Below are positions 1 through 7,046 of a stretch of DNA of 17,360 nt, in pieces. Origin of the DNA: Planctomycetaceae bacterium (lineage in GTDB: Bacteria > Planctomycetota > Planctomycetia > Pirellulales > Pirellulaceae). The position numbers and the translations under genes are program-made. The stretch covers positions 3,738-21,097 of the forward strand of contig DTSG01000564.1 in the NCBI GenBank assembly GCA_012965455.1, written 5' to 3'. Numbering within the stretch: the first letter of the stretch is position 1; the number at the start of each line of letters is the position of its first letter. The notes under the pieces are model-generated. The model worked only from the letters and a program-made list of their open reading frames with translations. It did no database searches and was not told where the DNA came from.

Positions 1-832
1 AAGTAATCTGAGACTGACGAGCTCGGTTGTAAGTCATCGATAGATTAGCGATCATTTCATCGGCGTTTTCTGTTGCGCTCTTCATCGCGACCATACGTGC
101 GATCTGTTCACTGACAGCAGCGTCCAGAAAGCACTTAAACAATTTGACGCGGAAGCTCGTCGGTACAACTTCCTCAAGGATGCTTTCGGCTGAGGGCATG
201 AATTCATAATCGGTAGCAGTCGTACCACCTACGGTATCATCACCGTCAATTTTTCCCAGTGGGAGCAAGGTTTCGACGACAGCTTGTTGCTTGGAACTTG
301 AGATGAAACGTGTGTAGGCAACGTCGAGTCGATCAAGTTTACCGGCGATGAATTGGTCCATCAGAGCGTCGGCGATAGGTTTCACTTCATCAAACTTGGG
401 TTGATCCTCGAAATGTGTATAGGATTCATCGGCGGCTAGTCCGCGGAATGATAGGTTGGTAATTCCACGTTTTCCAGAGACGACTAGATTTACGGTATCG
501 TACTGTTCAGAGAGCTTTTGATGGTGTTTGGTTGCTTCTCGGACGACCGAGCCATTATAACCCCCGCAAAGTCCGCGGTTTCCAGAAAGGACAATCAGAG
601 TTGCGTTTTCAGTGGTTTGCCGATCTTCGAGCAACGGGTGTTGCACTTCGGTCCCACTATTAGCGAGATTTGCGACAACTTCGGTGATTCGCTGAGTGTA
701 AGAAGTCGCAGCGACTGCTCGATCCATCGCTTTCTTGAATCGCGCAGTTGCAATCAGCTCCATCGTCCGCGTAATCTTACGAATATTGCGAACCGACTTG
801 CGTCGTTTATCTAATGCCTTGGCATTTGCCAT
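1..832 (-). CDS. atpG: ATP synthase gamma subunit, partial (3' end outside window)
   Basis: Gamma is the central rotor shaft of F1, coupling rotation of the Fo ring to catalysis in the alpha/beta hexamer on the cytoplasmic side. The minus strand from an ATG at 832 reads 277 codons without a stop to the window edge. The N-terminus begins MANAKALDKRRKSVRNI and continues into a TMELIATARFKKA segment, the canonical gamma N-terminal helix. A central SGNRGLCGGYN motif follows, and the last visible residues (SMTYNRARQSQIT) match the conserved C-terminal helix, so only about 10-20 residues are missing. The start is supported by an AGGA ribosome binding site 9 nt upstream. It lies 54 bp downstream of atpA and is surely in the same operon; atpD and atpC would be expected next. 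Identity is very secure. Confidence 0.97.
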   Translation of the reverse strand, partial: MANAKALDKRRKSVRNIRKITRTMELIATARFKKAMDRAVAATSYTQRITEVVANLANSGTEVQHPLLEDRQTTENATLIVLSGNRGLCGGYNGSVVREATKHHQKLSEQYDTVNLVVSGKRGITNLSFRGLAADESYTHFEDQPKFDEVKPIADALMDQFIAGKLDRLDVAYTRFISSSKQQAVVETLLPLGKIDGDDTVGGTTATDYEFMPSAESILEEVVPTSFRVKLFKCFLDAAVSEQIARMVAMKSATENADEMIANLSMTYNRARQSQIT

Positions 833-886
833 CTGTCAATTTCCTGTGTTGACGTTTACTGTGTGCTCTTTATAGCGAAACGTTCT

Positions 887-2542
887 CTAGTCTTGCTCGG
901 TTGTTTCAGATGCTTCAGCATCGCCGCTGTCATCTGCATCATTCGCTTCTTCAGTGTCGCTGCGTTCATCGGTATCCGCATCGAGATCCGCTGCTTCGGC
1001 AGCATCGGCGGTTGCATCTTCCGCAGCTTCGTCGTCACGATAACTTTCATCCAACGACTTGAACTCATTGATCGCTCCGATCAACTCATCCTCATCTCGA
1101 ATAGCTCCCGTTTCGCGGATGGCATCCAAAATTTCAGGTTTTTGATCTCGAATGAACTCTAACAAATCTTTTTCGAACTGCGGAACATCGGCGATCGTGA
1201 TACTGTCTAAGTAACCTTTGGTACCGGCGAAAATCATACAGACCTGCTCGTTCACTGGTAGAGGCGTATACTGGCCTTGTTTTAGCAGTTCTACCATGCG
1301 GTAGCCGCGATCGAGTTGGGCTTGAGTCGCTGCGTCGAGATCGGTACCGAGTTGAGCGAACGCTTCGAGTTCGCGGAAGGCTGCAAGGTCGAGACGCAAA
1401 CTACCGGCGACGCCTTTCATACCCTTAATTTGAGCAGCACCACCCACTCGAGAAACGGATACGCCAACATTCATAGCGGGACGAATACCGGAGAAGAACA
1501 AGTCAGGTTGTAGATAGATTTGTCCGTCGGTAATCGAAATCACGTTCGTTGGAATATAGGCGGATACTTCACCTTCAAGCGTTTCGATGATCGGCAATGA
1601 AGTAAGTGAACCACCACCTAGGTCGTCGCTTAGTTTGGCCGAACGTTCAAGCAGTCGACTGTGACAATAGAATACGTCACCAGGGAATGCTTCACGTCCA
1701 GGTGGACGACGCATCAGCAATGATAATTCACGATACGCATTGGCTTGTTTGGAGAGATCATCATAGACGATCAATGTGTGTTCGCCTTTGTACATGAAGT
1801 ACTCGGCCATCGACGTTCCTGAGTAAGGAGCGATGTATTGCAGTGGAGCAGGGGTGCTTGCACCGGACACGATAATGGTGGTGTAGTCCATGGCTCCGTG
1901 TTCTTGGAGGATTTGAATCACGCCGGCGACCGAGGAATCCTTTTGGCCGATAGCGACGTAAAAACACTTTACGTCTAAGCCTTTTTGGTTGAGGATCGTA
2001 TCGATAGCGATGGCGGTTTTACCGGTCTTACGGTCACCAATAATCAATTCTCGTTGACCACGTCCAATGGGTGTCATTGCATCAACTGCTTTGATACCGG
2101 TTTGCAGCGGTTCGGTAATAGGTTGGCGACCAGCGATACCCGGTGCATTCGCTTCTACCACGCGAGTTTCCGTCGAATTGATGGGGCCCTTGCCATCGAG
2201 AGGGTTACCCAGTGGATCTACCACGCGGCCCACGATTGCATCGCCGACCGGCACGGATAACAGCGTACCAAGTGCACGGACTTCGTCACCTTCTTTAATT
2301 CCAAGATAGTTACCGAGAATAATAATCCCGACACTGTTTTCTTCTAGATTGAAAGCGAGTCCGGTAATTCCACCTGGGAATTCAACCATTTCACCCGCAC
2401 GAACACCCGCAAGTCCGTAGACTCGCGCAATTCCGTCACCGACTTCCAGTACCGTACCAACTTCTCGTACATCGAGTTGGCTGTCATACTGTTCGATTTC
2501 CTGTTTCAAGACGGACGCGATTTCGTCAGCGTTGAATTTCAT
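887..2542 (-). CDS. atpA: ATP synthase alpha subunit with acidic C-terminal tail
   Basis: Alpha is the non-catalytic nucleotide-binding subunit of the F1 hexamer. The 551-residue product has the Walker A motif GDRKTGKT (169-176), a Walker B-type LIVYDD (257-262) and the family signature SVSRVGGAAQ (362-371), whose Arg365 corresponds to the arginine finger that reaches the beta catalytic site. The start at 2542 has AAGGA 9 nt upstream. The conserved protein ends near residue 500, the usual alpha length of about 500-510. It is followed by roughly 48 residues that are almost all Asp, Glu, Ala, Ser and Thr, ending TTEQD. This tail is not part of the family core and is predicted to be disordered. 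The gene sits between atpH (81 bp upstream) and atpG (54 bp downstream) in the operon. Identity is certain; the role of the tail is unknown. Confidence 0.98.
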   Translation of the reverse strand: MKFNADEIASVLKQEIEQYDSQLDVREVGTVLEVGDGIARVYGLAGVRAGEMVEFPGGITGLAFNLEENSVGIIILGNYLGIKEGDEVRALGTLLSVPVGDAIVGRVVDPLGNPLDGKGPINSTETRVVEANAPGIAGRQPITEPLQTGIKAVDAMTPIGRGQRELIIGDRKTGKTAIAIDTILNQKGLDVKCFYVAIGQKDSSVAGVIQILQEHGAMDYTTIIVSGASTPAPLQYIAPYSGTSMAEYFMYKGEHTLIVYDDLSKQANAYRELSLLMRRPPGREAFPGDVFYCHSRLLERSAKLSDDLGGGSLTSLPIIETLEGEVSAYIPTNVISITDGQIYLQPDLFFSGIRPAMNVGVSVSRVGGAAQIKGMKGVAGSLRLDLAAFRELEAFAQLGTDLDAATQAQLDRGYRMVELLKQGQYTPLPVNEQVCMIFAGTKGYLDSITIADVPQFEKDLLEFIRDQKPEILDAIRETGAIRDEDELIGAINEFKSLDESYRDDEAAEDATADAAEAADLDADTDERSDTEEANDADDSGDAEASETTEQD

Positions 2543-2623
2543 GGACCGTTTTCCTTACGTATTATGTTTAGTTAATTTTGATTTTAAATAGTGGTTCAAA
2601 AAAAGTTGCAGAACTGTTTGTAC

Positions 2624-3265
2624 TCAACCCTCGCTGGGACTTTTTACAAACCGTTCTGTTGACAAACGAATTTCTCGAATAGTGTTTTCTCGTACTGTTG
2701 TTCTAATTCGTTCGAGTCGGTTGGCAATACTGCCATCGTACACCGTATCTCCAACGCGGATTACCGTCCCTCCGATGAGCGAAGAGTCAACATTTAGCGT
2801 TAAATCAACGGTCGCATCGAATGCTCCATTGAGTTTGTCTTGCAACGTGGCGACAGCCGGTTCGTCTAAGCGAGTTGCTGTAGTCACTAAAACCTCAAGG
2901 CGTCCTTGATCTTTGGAGTATTGTTCCTTGAGACTGGCTTGGATGACGCGGAGGCAATCGAGACGACCATGTTGTGAAACGACCTTGAGGAAGTTCAAGA
3001 ACAGATCCGAGGCTTTACCCGCTAGGGTTTTATCGAGCATCGTGACTTTATCGCTGTGCGCAACCCGTGGTGAGCTTAACAGCGCATCGAGTTGTGGTAA
3101 TTTGTTGAGCACATCGGATATAAAGGATTCAAACTCTTCCAGTACGTCCGCGGTGCAGTCAGCTTGCTGAGTCGCAGCGAGTAGGGAGGCAGCGTATACT
3201 TCCCCGATCGGTTTTTGTTCCGAATCGAGTACGGTCGTTTGTTTTGGAGGTTCGATTTCAGTCAT
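2624..3265 (-). CDS. atpH: ATP synthase delta subunit
   Basis: Delta (OSCP-like) sits on top of F1 and ties the alpha/beta hexamer to the peripheral stalk b subunits. The 213-residue protein has the expected helical N-terminal domain (VYAASLLAATQQ, then FLNFLKVVSQHGRL) and the family's C-terminal signature GGTVIRVGDTVYDGSIANRLERI near residues 165-187. It is slightly longer than the usual 175-185, with extra residues at both ends. No clear ribosome binding site precedes the ATG, but the start lies 2 nt after the atpF stop codon, so translation probably depends on reinitiation or coupling with atpF. An AT-rich 81-bp spacer separates it from atpA downstream. Confidence 0.95.
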   Translation of the reverse strand: MTEIEPPKQTTVLDSEQKPIGEVYAASLLAATQQADCTADVLEEFESFISDVLNKLPQLDALLSSPRVAHSDKVTMLDKTLAGKASDLFLNFLKVVSQHGRLDCLRVIQASLKEQYSKDQGRLEVLVTTATRLDEPAVATLQDKLNGAFDATVDLTLNVDSSLIGGTVIRVGDTVYDGSIANRLERIRTTVRENTIREIRLSTERFVKSPSEG

Positions 3266-3267
3266 AA

Positions 3268-3990
3268 TTAGTTTTTCGACAGGCTATCAAGTGATTCTCG
3301 TACTAGCTTGCTATGATCTTCCGGATTTAGTTGGCGACCAACGATTTTACCGGCGAGGGCAACAGCCATGTCAGCAGATTGTTCAGCGACAGCTTGTAGC
3401 GCTGCGTTTTTCGCCAGTTCAATTTCGTTAATCGCACGGGCTTGTTCAGCTTTAGCAGCATCTGCGGCTTCGGCAACAATGCGATCTTTAGTTGCTTCAG
3501 CATCGCGTCGACCCTCGGCAACAATCTCATTAGCTTCTTGGGCGGCTGCGGCCAGTCGTGCTTCGTATTCTTCGAGTCGTTGTTGGGCTTCGTCCGCACT
3601 TCTGCGAGCGTCTTCGATAGCGCCGATGATTTTTTGTTCACGAGCATCGAGGCCGGCAATAATGGGCTTCCAGGCGGTGATTCTAAGTAGCACTATCATT
3701 AGAATGAAGACAACGAGCGTATAAATCGCGATGTCTTTTTTGAATTCTTCGGCTTTATCTAGGTTTGGTGATGCATTGCCATGGGAATTGTCATGCGGTG
3801 CATGACCTGCCGCGTCGTTATGGCTTTGGCCATGATCTGTTGGCTCATCAGGTCCATGTGATTCTTCGGAGGCATGTTCGTCATGCGCCGCTGCTTGCAG
3901 AGTGTTTGAAACTGTGAATAAAGAAAGAGTGAGTCCGGCACAAAGTGCGAGGCTCCATGCTTGCCAGCGTTTTAACTTCATCGTGTCCAC
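3268..3990 (-). CDS. atpF: ATP synthase b subunit with signal-like N-terminus and His-rich segment
   Basis: Subunit b forms the peripheral stalk linking the a subunit in the membrane to delta/alpha. The 240-residue product has an N-terminal signal-peptide-like stretch (basic residues, then a hydrophobic core, about 1-34, ending LQAAA). A His/Asp/Glu-rich segment with eight histidines follows (36-72), then one membrane helix (about 86-104, IAIYTLVVFILMIVLLRIT) and a long charged Ala-rich coiled coil (110-210). The membrane helix plus coiled coil is the standard b subunit; the first 80 residues are extra and would lie outside the cytoplasm if the leader is cleaved. A GTG at 3990 is chosen because GAGG lies 7 nt upstream; the ATG at 3981 would have a 16-nt spacing. 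The gene follows atpB directly, where atpE would be expected between them. Confidence 0.95.
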   Translation of the reverse strand: MDTMKLKRWQAWSLALCAGLTLSLFTVSNTLQAAAHDEHASEESHGPDEPTDHGQSHNDAAGHAPHDNSHGNASPNLDKAEEFKKDIAIYTLVVFILMIVLLRITAWKPIIAGLDAREQKIIGAIEDARRSADEAQQRLEEYEARLAAAAQEANEIVAEGRRDAEATKDRIVAEAADAAKAEQARAINEIELAKNAALQAVAEQSADMAVALAGKIVGRQLNPEDHSKLVRESLDSLSKN

Positions 3991-4111
3991 GTGATTTCCT
4001 CAATTTTGAATCTACTGTTTCGGCAATGGCTGCTGAGAGTAGTTGATTTTGATTAAGTTTTATTTGATTTTACTATAAAGTGATAATTTGGTTTGTCGAC
4101 ATGCTAATACC
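3991..4111. other. atpB-atpF spacer where atpE is expected
   Basis: This 121-bp stretch lies between the atpB stop codon and the atpF GTG start. In most bacterial F1Fo operons the c-subunit gene (about 210-270 bp) sits here. The stretch is too short, contains stop codons in the relevant frames, and is AT-rich in its atpB-proximal half. Its atpF-proximal end supplies the GAGG ribosome binding site of atpF. One minus-strand frame (about 4017-4046) reads LLSAAIAETV, which loosely resembles the Glu-bearing second helix of c subunits (see findings). Confidence 0.8.
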
Positions 4112-5338
4112 TTAATGGTGATGCATCGCGGCACCGATAAAAAGTGCCGAAAGCAATGTAAAAACGTACGCTTGTAGGAAGGCAACAAATAGCTCGAGCA
4201 AACCAATGCATACCGCGCCAATAATGGTAATGGGTGCAATCAGGAAGAACAGATTTCCGGCTGCTAGGGTAGCCATGCCCATGATCGATAGCAGCACAAT
4301 ATGGCCGGCTACCATGTTGGCCAACAAACGTACAGCTAATACTCCATGTTTAATAAACAGTCCGACGATTTCGATGCTCCACAGCATGGGTTTAATGACC
4401 AGACCGATGGAGAAGCTCAACTCCATGCTAGGCAGCTGTGCAATCCAAAAACCAATTGGGCCATGCATAATGGAACCAGCGATCAATGAGGTCAGGAACA
4501 CTGATAATGCTAGTGCAAAAGTGACACCAAACACGGCGGTTGGTGATCCTGCCCACGGCACTAAGCCAAACAGGTTGCAGCCAGTGATAAACAGGAACAT
4601 TGTCCAGAAAATTGGTGTCAGCGCATCTGCTTTCTTATAGGTTAACGGTGCGTCACCATCGTGATGATCGTCGTCATCGTGCCCATGGTGAAAATCAGCA
4701 TCACTTCCTATAGAAGGACGGGAGATTTCATCGCGAACAAACATCAGGAAAGTCTCGAGGAAATTATCAAATCGCCCACGAACGGGTTCGCCGGTTTTGA
4801 TTTTTTTAGCTAGTCGTGAAAAGAGCACGAAAATAATGATGGCGACTGCTAACTCAATTACCATGAACTTGGAAATGGCGAAGCCAGATTCTGCTTCATG
4901 GAGGTTTCGCAGTTCAGCAAATGGTTGTGGGATTAGGATTTTGCCACTGATGTGATGGTTGTACCATTCTAGGCGTCCATCATATTGCCATTGTTGCGTG
5001 AATTCATCTGCTCGAGCGATTGCGCTTTTTTCCGCTTGCATGTGTACATCTTGCGGAATACTACCATATTCTTTGGCTGCAAAGAACACATCATAGGGCG
5101 CTCCATGGTTGCCGTCTTGGTGACTCCAAGATTCCCATTCTTGGACGGACTGTTTAGCAGATAACTTAGGTACAGGTTGGGCGTTAGCCATTTCTAACGC
5201 TTCGATGCGTTGAACATCGGGATCGAGCTTCAGCCAGACATTGGGGAATTCTGATGGTTTTGTCTTGTTGGATGGCAGCAGGAATTTGGGAACTTCAAAA
5301 AAGTAAGCGTCCTTAATATGCAGTATCGGGTTGGCCAT
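4112..5338 (-). CDS. atpB: ATP synthase a subunit (proton channel), extended N-terminus
   Basis: Subunit a forms the two proton half-channels of Fo against the c ring. Reading from the ATG at 5338 gives 408 residues beginning MANPILHIKDAYFFEVPKF. The C-terminal half is the conserved core: AVRLLANMVAGH carries the essential Arg (R337), Asn341 and His346, and LLELFVAFLQAYVF carries Glu382 and Gln389. The His/Glu pair is swapped relative to E. coli Glu219/His245, as in many other bacteria. The first membrane helix starts only near residue 157, so about 150 residues precede it, far more than in E. coli. A loop at 216-229 is His/Asp-rich, and the protein ends in three His. The frame is open further upstream to a TTG at 5434, but that would overlap the preceding gene by 35 nt, and AAAGG lies 12 nt before the chosen ATG. 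Confidence 0.95.
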   Translation of the reverse strand: MANPILHIKDAYFFEVPKFLLPSNKTKPSEFPNVWLKLDPDVQRIEALEMANAQPVPKLSAKQSVQEWESWSHQDGNHGAPYDVFFAAKEYGSIPQDVHMQAEKSAIARADEFTQQWQYDGRLEWYNHHISGKILIPQPFAELRNLHEAESGFAISKFMVIELAVAIIIFVLFSRLAKKIKTGEPVRGRFDNFLETFLMFVRDEISRPSIGSDADFHHGHDDDDHHDGDAPLTYKKADALTPIFWTMFLFITGCNLFGLVPWAGSPTAVFGVTFALALSVFLTSLIAGSIMHGPIGFWIAQLPSMELSFSIGLVIKPMLWSIEIVGLFIKHGVLAVRLLANMVAGHIVLLSIMGMATLAAGNLFFLIAPITIIGAVCIGLLELFVAFLQAYVFTLLSALFIGAAMHHH

Positions 5339-5399
5339 CTGAGCTGCTTGCCTTTGTTGCTGTGCTTTGTTGTTTGAAGTTGGTGGGATGTATGAGGAT

Positions 5400-5873
5400 T
5401 TATTGGGCTTGACTGGGCTTGTTCGCTTGCACAATTTTTAGTGCGAGTATGGTATCGACGATCAAGGCGATCAAATAATAAATCAGAGTGAACATCAGTA
5501 TTTTGGCATCAGCGAGTTTCTCGACTGACTGGTGGAGAAATAATCCGCCACCGAAGGGAATGCTCATTCTAATCAGCATCCCCACCAATACTGCGTTGAC
5601 TCCTTGTTTTGGTTGTTCCGAGTTTCGCACTAGGATGGCAGGAATGATTCCTATGATGGATCCGACCCAGCAAAGCAGGGCCGCGATCAACACCGCATTA
5701 AACCCAGCTTGTTGGTATTGTTTGTACCCAATCCACGCGATCAACGGAAATACCCCACCTAGAACAAGCGTAATGATTAAAAACGCTTTCCAAGGTTTAA
5801 ACCTTGTTGTGGTAACCGATTCGTTGGTCACCGCGGTTTGATCATTTTGCTCAGTATCAACTTGGTCGCTCAT
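5400..5873 (-). CDS. Four-TM protein, ATP synthase I-chain-like
   Basis: The 157-residue protein has a polar N-terminus and four predicted membrane helices (about 29-48, 58-82, 92-113 and 126-147). Size, topology and position immediately before atpB match the ATP synthase I chain (AtpI) family, which assists assembly or c-ring insertion, although I see no diagnostic motif. Its ATG overlaps the stop codon of the preceding gene (TAATG), implying translational coupling, and AGGAG lies 11 nt upstream. It ends 61 bp before the atpB start. AtpI is the best reading by context; the sequence alone would allow only 'small membrane protein'. Confidence 0.75.
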   Translation of the reverse strand: MSDQVDTEQNDQTAVTNESVTTTRFKPWKAFLIITLVLGGVFPLIAWIGYKQYQQAGFNAVLIAALLCWVGSIIGIIPAILVRNSEQPKQGVNAVLVGMLIRMSIPFGGGLFLHQSVEKLADAKILMFTLIYYLIALIVDTILALKIVQANKPSQAQ

Positions 5874-6166
5874 TACTTATCGAGCTCCTGTTTTGTTGAC
5901 TGCTGAGATTCTTGTTTTCGGGTCGACACCTTAGTGATTGTTAACAACTGGTAAAACCCCAATATGGGACCAATTATCCAACCGCTAATTCCCCACATGG
6001 ATGTCTCAAAATGAGCGTCTAAATAACGACCTGCAATTCCTGGCAGGACCATCGTCAGGGAACAACTCATAATTCGTGACACCCACGTGTAGGCTTCCGC
6101 TAAGGGCGATCGCCGAGGAGTCGCTGGGTATTCTGGTTTCTTTATGGGATGTTTTGGATCAGTCAC
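5873..6166 (-). CDS. AtpZ/AtpI-like F1Fo-associated two-TM protein
   Basis: The 97-residue protein has two membrane helices (about 30-48 and 57-78) with a short connecting loop. The segment SLTMVLPGIAGRYLDAHF then WGISGWIIGPILGFYQLLTI resembles the F1Fo ATPase-associated AtpZ family (ATPase_gene1), including the Gly-rich second helix. It is the first gene of the ATP synthase operon and overlaps the next gene by one base (TAATG). AtpZ proteins have been linked to ATP synthase assembly and to cation transport with AtpI. The frame opens with GTG at 6166; I see no strong ribosome binding site, and the next Met (residue 33) would remove most of helix 1. A palindrome lies 33 bp upstream. Confidence 0.78.
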   Translation of the reverse strand: MTDPKHPIKKPEYPATPRRSPLAEAYTWVSRIMSCSLTMVLPGIAGRYLDAHFETSMWGISGWIIGPILGFYQLLTITKVSTRKQESQQSTKQELDK

Positions 6167-6198
6167 AGGACTTATTTCCGTTCACCTACCGTTGTTTC

Positions 6199-6223
6199 GT
6201 GATTCACCTATATAGTGAATCAC
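6199..6223. promoter_or_regulatory. Palindrome upstream of the ATP synthase operon
   Basis: Perfect 9-bp arms GTGATTCAC (6199-6207) and GTGAATCAC (6215-6223) flank the 7-bp centre CTATATA. It lies 33 bp before the first codon of the operon's first gene. Read on the minus strand, the centre contains TATATAG, which could serve as a -10 element, so the palindrome might be an operator overlapping a promoter. In RNA it could form a 5' UTR hairpin. No T-run follows on either strand, so a terminator is unlikely. The arms are certain; the function is inferred. Confidence 0.45.
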
Positions 6224-6338
6224 TGTTGGTGATTCTATAAACGATAAAATAACGGTCGTTAGCGAAGAAACAAGTGTCAATTCACAAGCTACGTATCGTT
6301 AAAAATAATCTAGTTACGGATTTTACATTCCTTAAAGC

Positions 6339-6359
6339 TGATTAATTTATAATTAATCA
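6339..6359. repeat. AT-rich 21-bp palindrome
   Basis: Arms TGATTAATT (6339-6347) and AATTAATCA (6351-6359) are perfectly complementary around TAT. It lies about 170 bp upstream of the ATP synthase operon. The outer TGATT...AATCA bases are shared with the palindrome at 6199-6223. Such AT-rich dyads are typical of repressor or activator sites, but nothing identifies the protein that would bind. Confidence 0.35.
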
Positions 6360-6573
6360 CCTCACAGGTCAACTAAGGTAGACCCGATAAAATAGATGTT
6401 TTCTGTAGTTTGTTTGCAAGGCGAATTTACCGAAATCTAGCAGCATTAACTGCTTGTCGTCTGGCGTTGACCAATGCCTGTCCAGAATGACTATTATTTT
6501 TCCAATATAATGACTTCGCTGGTAAATTGCAGGTCTTTGGGGCAGGTTCAGTCGCCAGTTTACAGCCAAATAC

Positions 6574-6592
6574 AACCCCCTAGCGGGGGGTT
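6574..6592. terminator. GC-rich hairpin, possible terminator or RNA stem
   Basis: AACCCCC (6574-6580) pairs with GGGGGTT (6586-6592) around a 5-nt loop, giving a strong 7-bp stem. Only two T's follow on either strand, so it does not meet the usual intrinsic terminator pattern. It stands alone between two divergent transcription units, where no terminator would be needed unless a small transcript ends there. The stem is certain; the function is doubtful. Confidence 0.3.
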
Positions 6593-6728
6593 AGCAAGTT
6601 GCCAATTTTCGAGTGTTCCATTACATTAAAATGCAGTTGAGTCTGGTTAGATAATCAAACTCTCAAGTAGACAGGTTCTTTGACGTGCGAGTCATGATGA
6701 AAATCGTTGATTAGCAGTTTGTTGAAAG

Positions 6729-6970
6729 CCAACGGCGAGACCAATTCTGATGGAACGGTATATTGGTTCGTTGGTTGTCTGCGAGTGATTGGTGGTCCAC
6801 GATCACCGGTTGCACATTCTCATGGATGAATAGTCGTGCGTCTTTTGTGGTGACGTGCGGCGCAAAATCTCGTTGTCACTTTGGATCGCAAGTTTACGCA
6901 GTCGTAAACAGTGACCCACCCCACCAGTGACAATCCTTACTACCTTCCCGCCTCGAAACACAGGTTGTGT
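6729..6970 (+). ncRNA. Candidate structured RNA or 5' leader upstream of DUF4912 gene
   Basis: Four hairpins lie in a row. At 6729-6774, CCAACG pairs with CGTTGG and ACCAAT with ATTGGT, a 12-bp stem with an internal loop. At 6785-6806, GTGAT/ATCAC encloses TGG/CCA. At 6892-6909, GTTTACG and CGTAAAC enclose CAGT; outside it, TTGTCACT (6873-6880) can pair with either AGTGAC (6910-6915) or AGTGACAA (6926-6933). At 6958-6970, ACACA pairs with TGTGT. No reading frame occupies the region. I recognise no known RNA family (not tmRNA, SRP, RNase P or tRNA). It could be the leader of the gene at 7047 or an independent RNA; the strand is assumed from that gene. Confidence 0.3.
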
Positions 6971-7046
6971 CCCCCGCTTTATTCTCTTGATGCTAGAGCC
7001 TCCGCTAGTGAATCACAGAATACCACTATGAAGGAATAACAAATTC

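Larger units (their letters stand above)
6224..6728. other. Noncoding region between ATP synthase operon and DUF4912 leader
   Basis: About 500 bp with no credible gene. It is AT-rich in 6224-6360 and contains the dyad at 6339-6359 and the hairpin at 6574-6592, both listed separately. A 68-codon minus-strand frame inside it begins with TTG within that hairpin, resembles nothing I know and is not supported. It probably holds the promoter region of the minus-strand ATP synthase operon. Confidence 0.6.

Noticed and set aside
3368..3724. 118-codon plus-strand frame rich in Ser and Ala opposite atpF
   Set aside because: It is the antisense shadow of the Ala/Glu-rich coiled coil of the b subunit.
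5339..5434. Longer atpB from a TTG start at 5434 (32 extra residues)
   Set aside because: It would overlap the upstream gene by 35 nt and begins with a non-ATG codon; the ATG at 5338 gives a start like that expected for planctomycete a subunits and has AAAGG upstream.
6369..6575. 68-codon minus-strand reading frame
   Set aside because: It begins with TTG inside the GC hairpin, has no ribosome binding site and resembles nothing known.
6653..6663. Minus-strand GAGAGTTTGAT, like the start of 16S rRNA
   Set aside because: The match stops after 11 bases and nothing downstream resembles rRNA, so it is chance.
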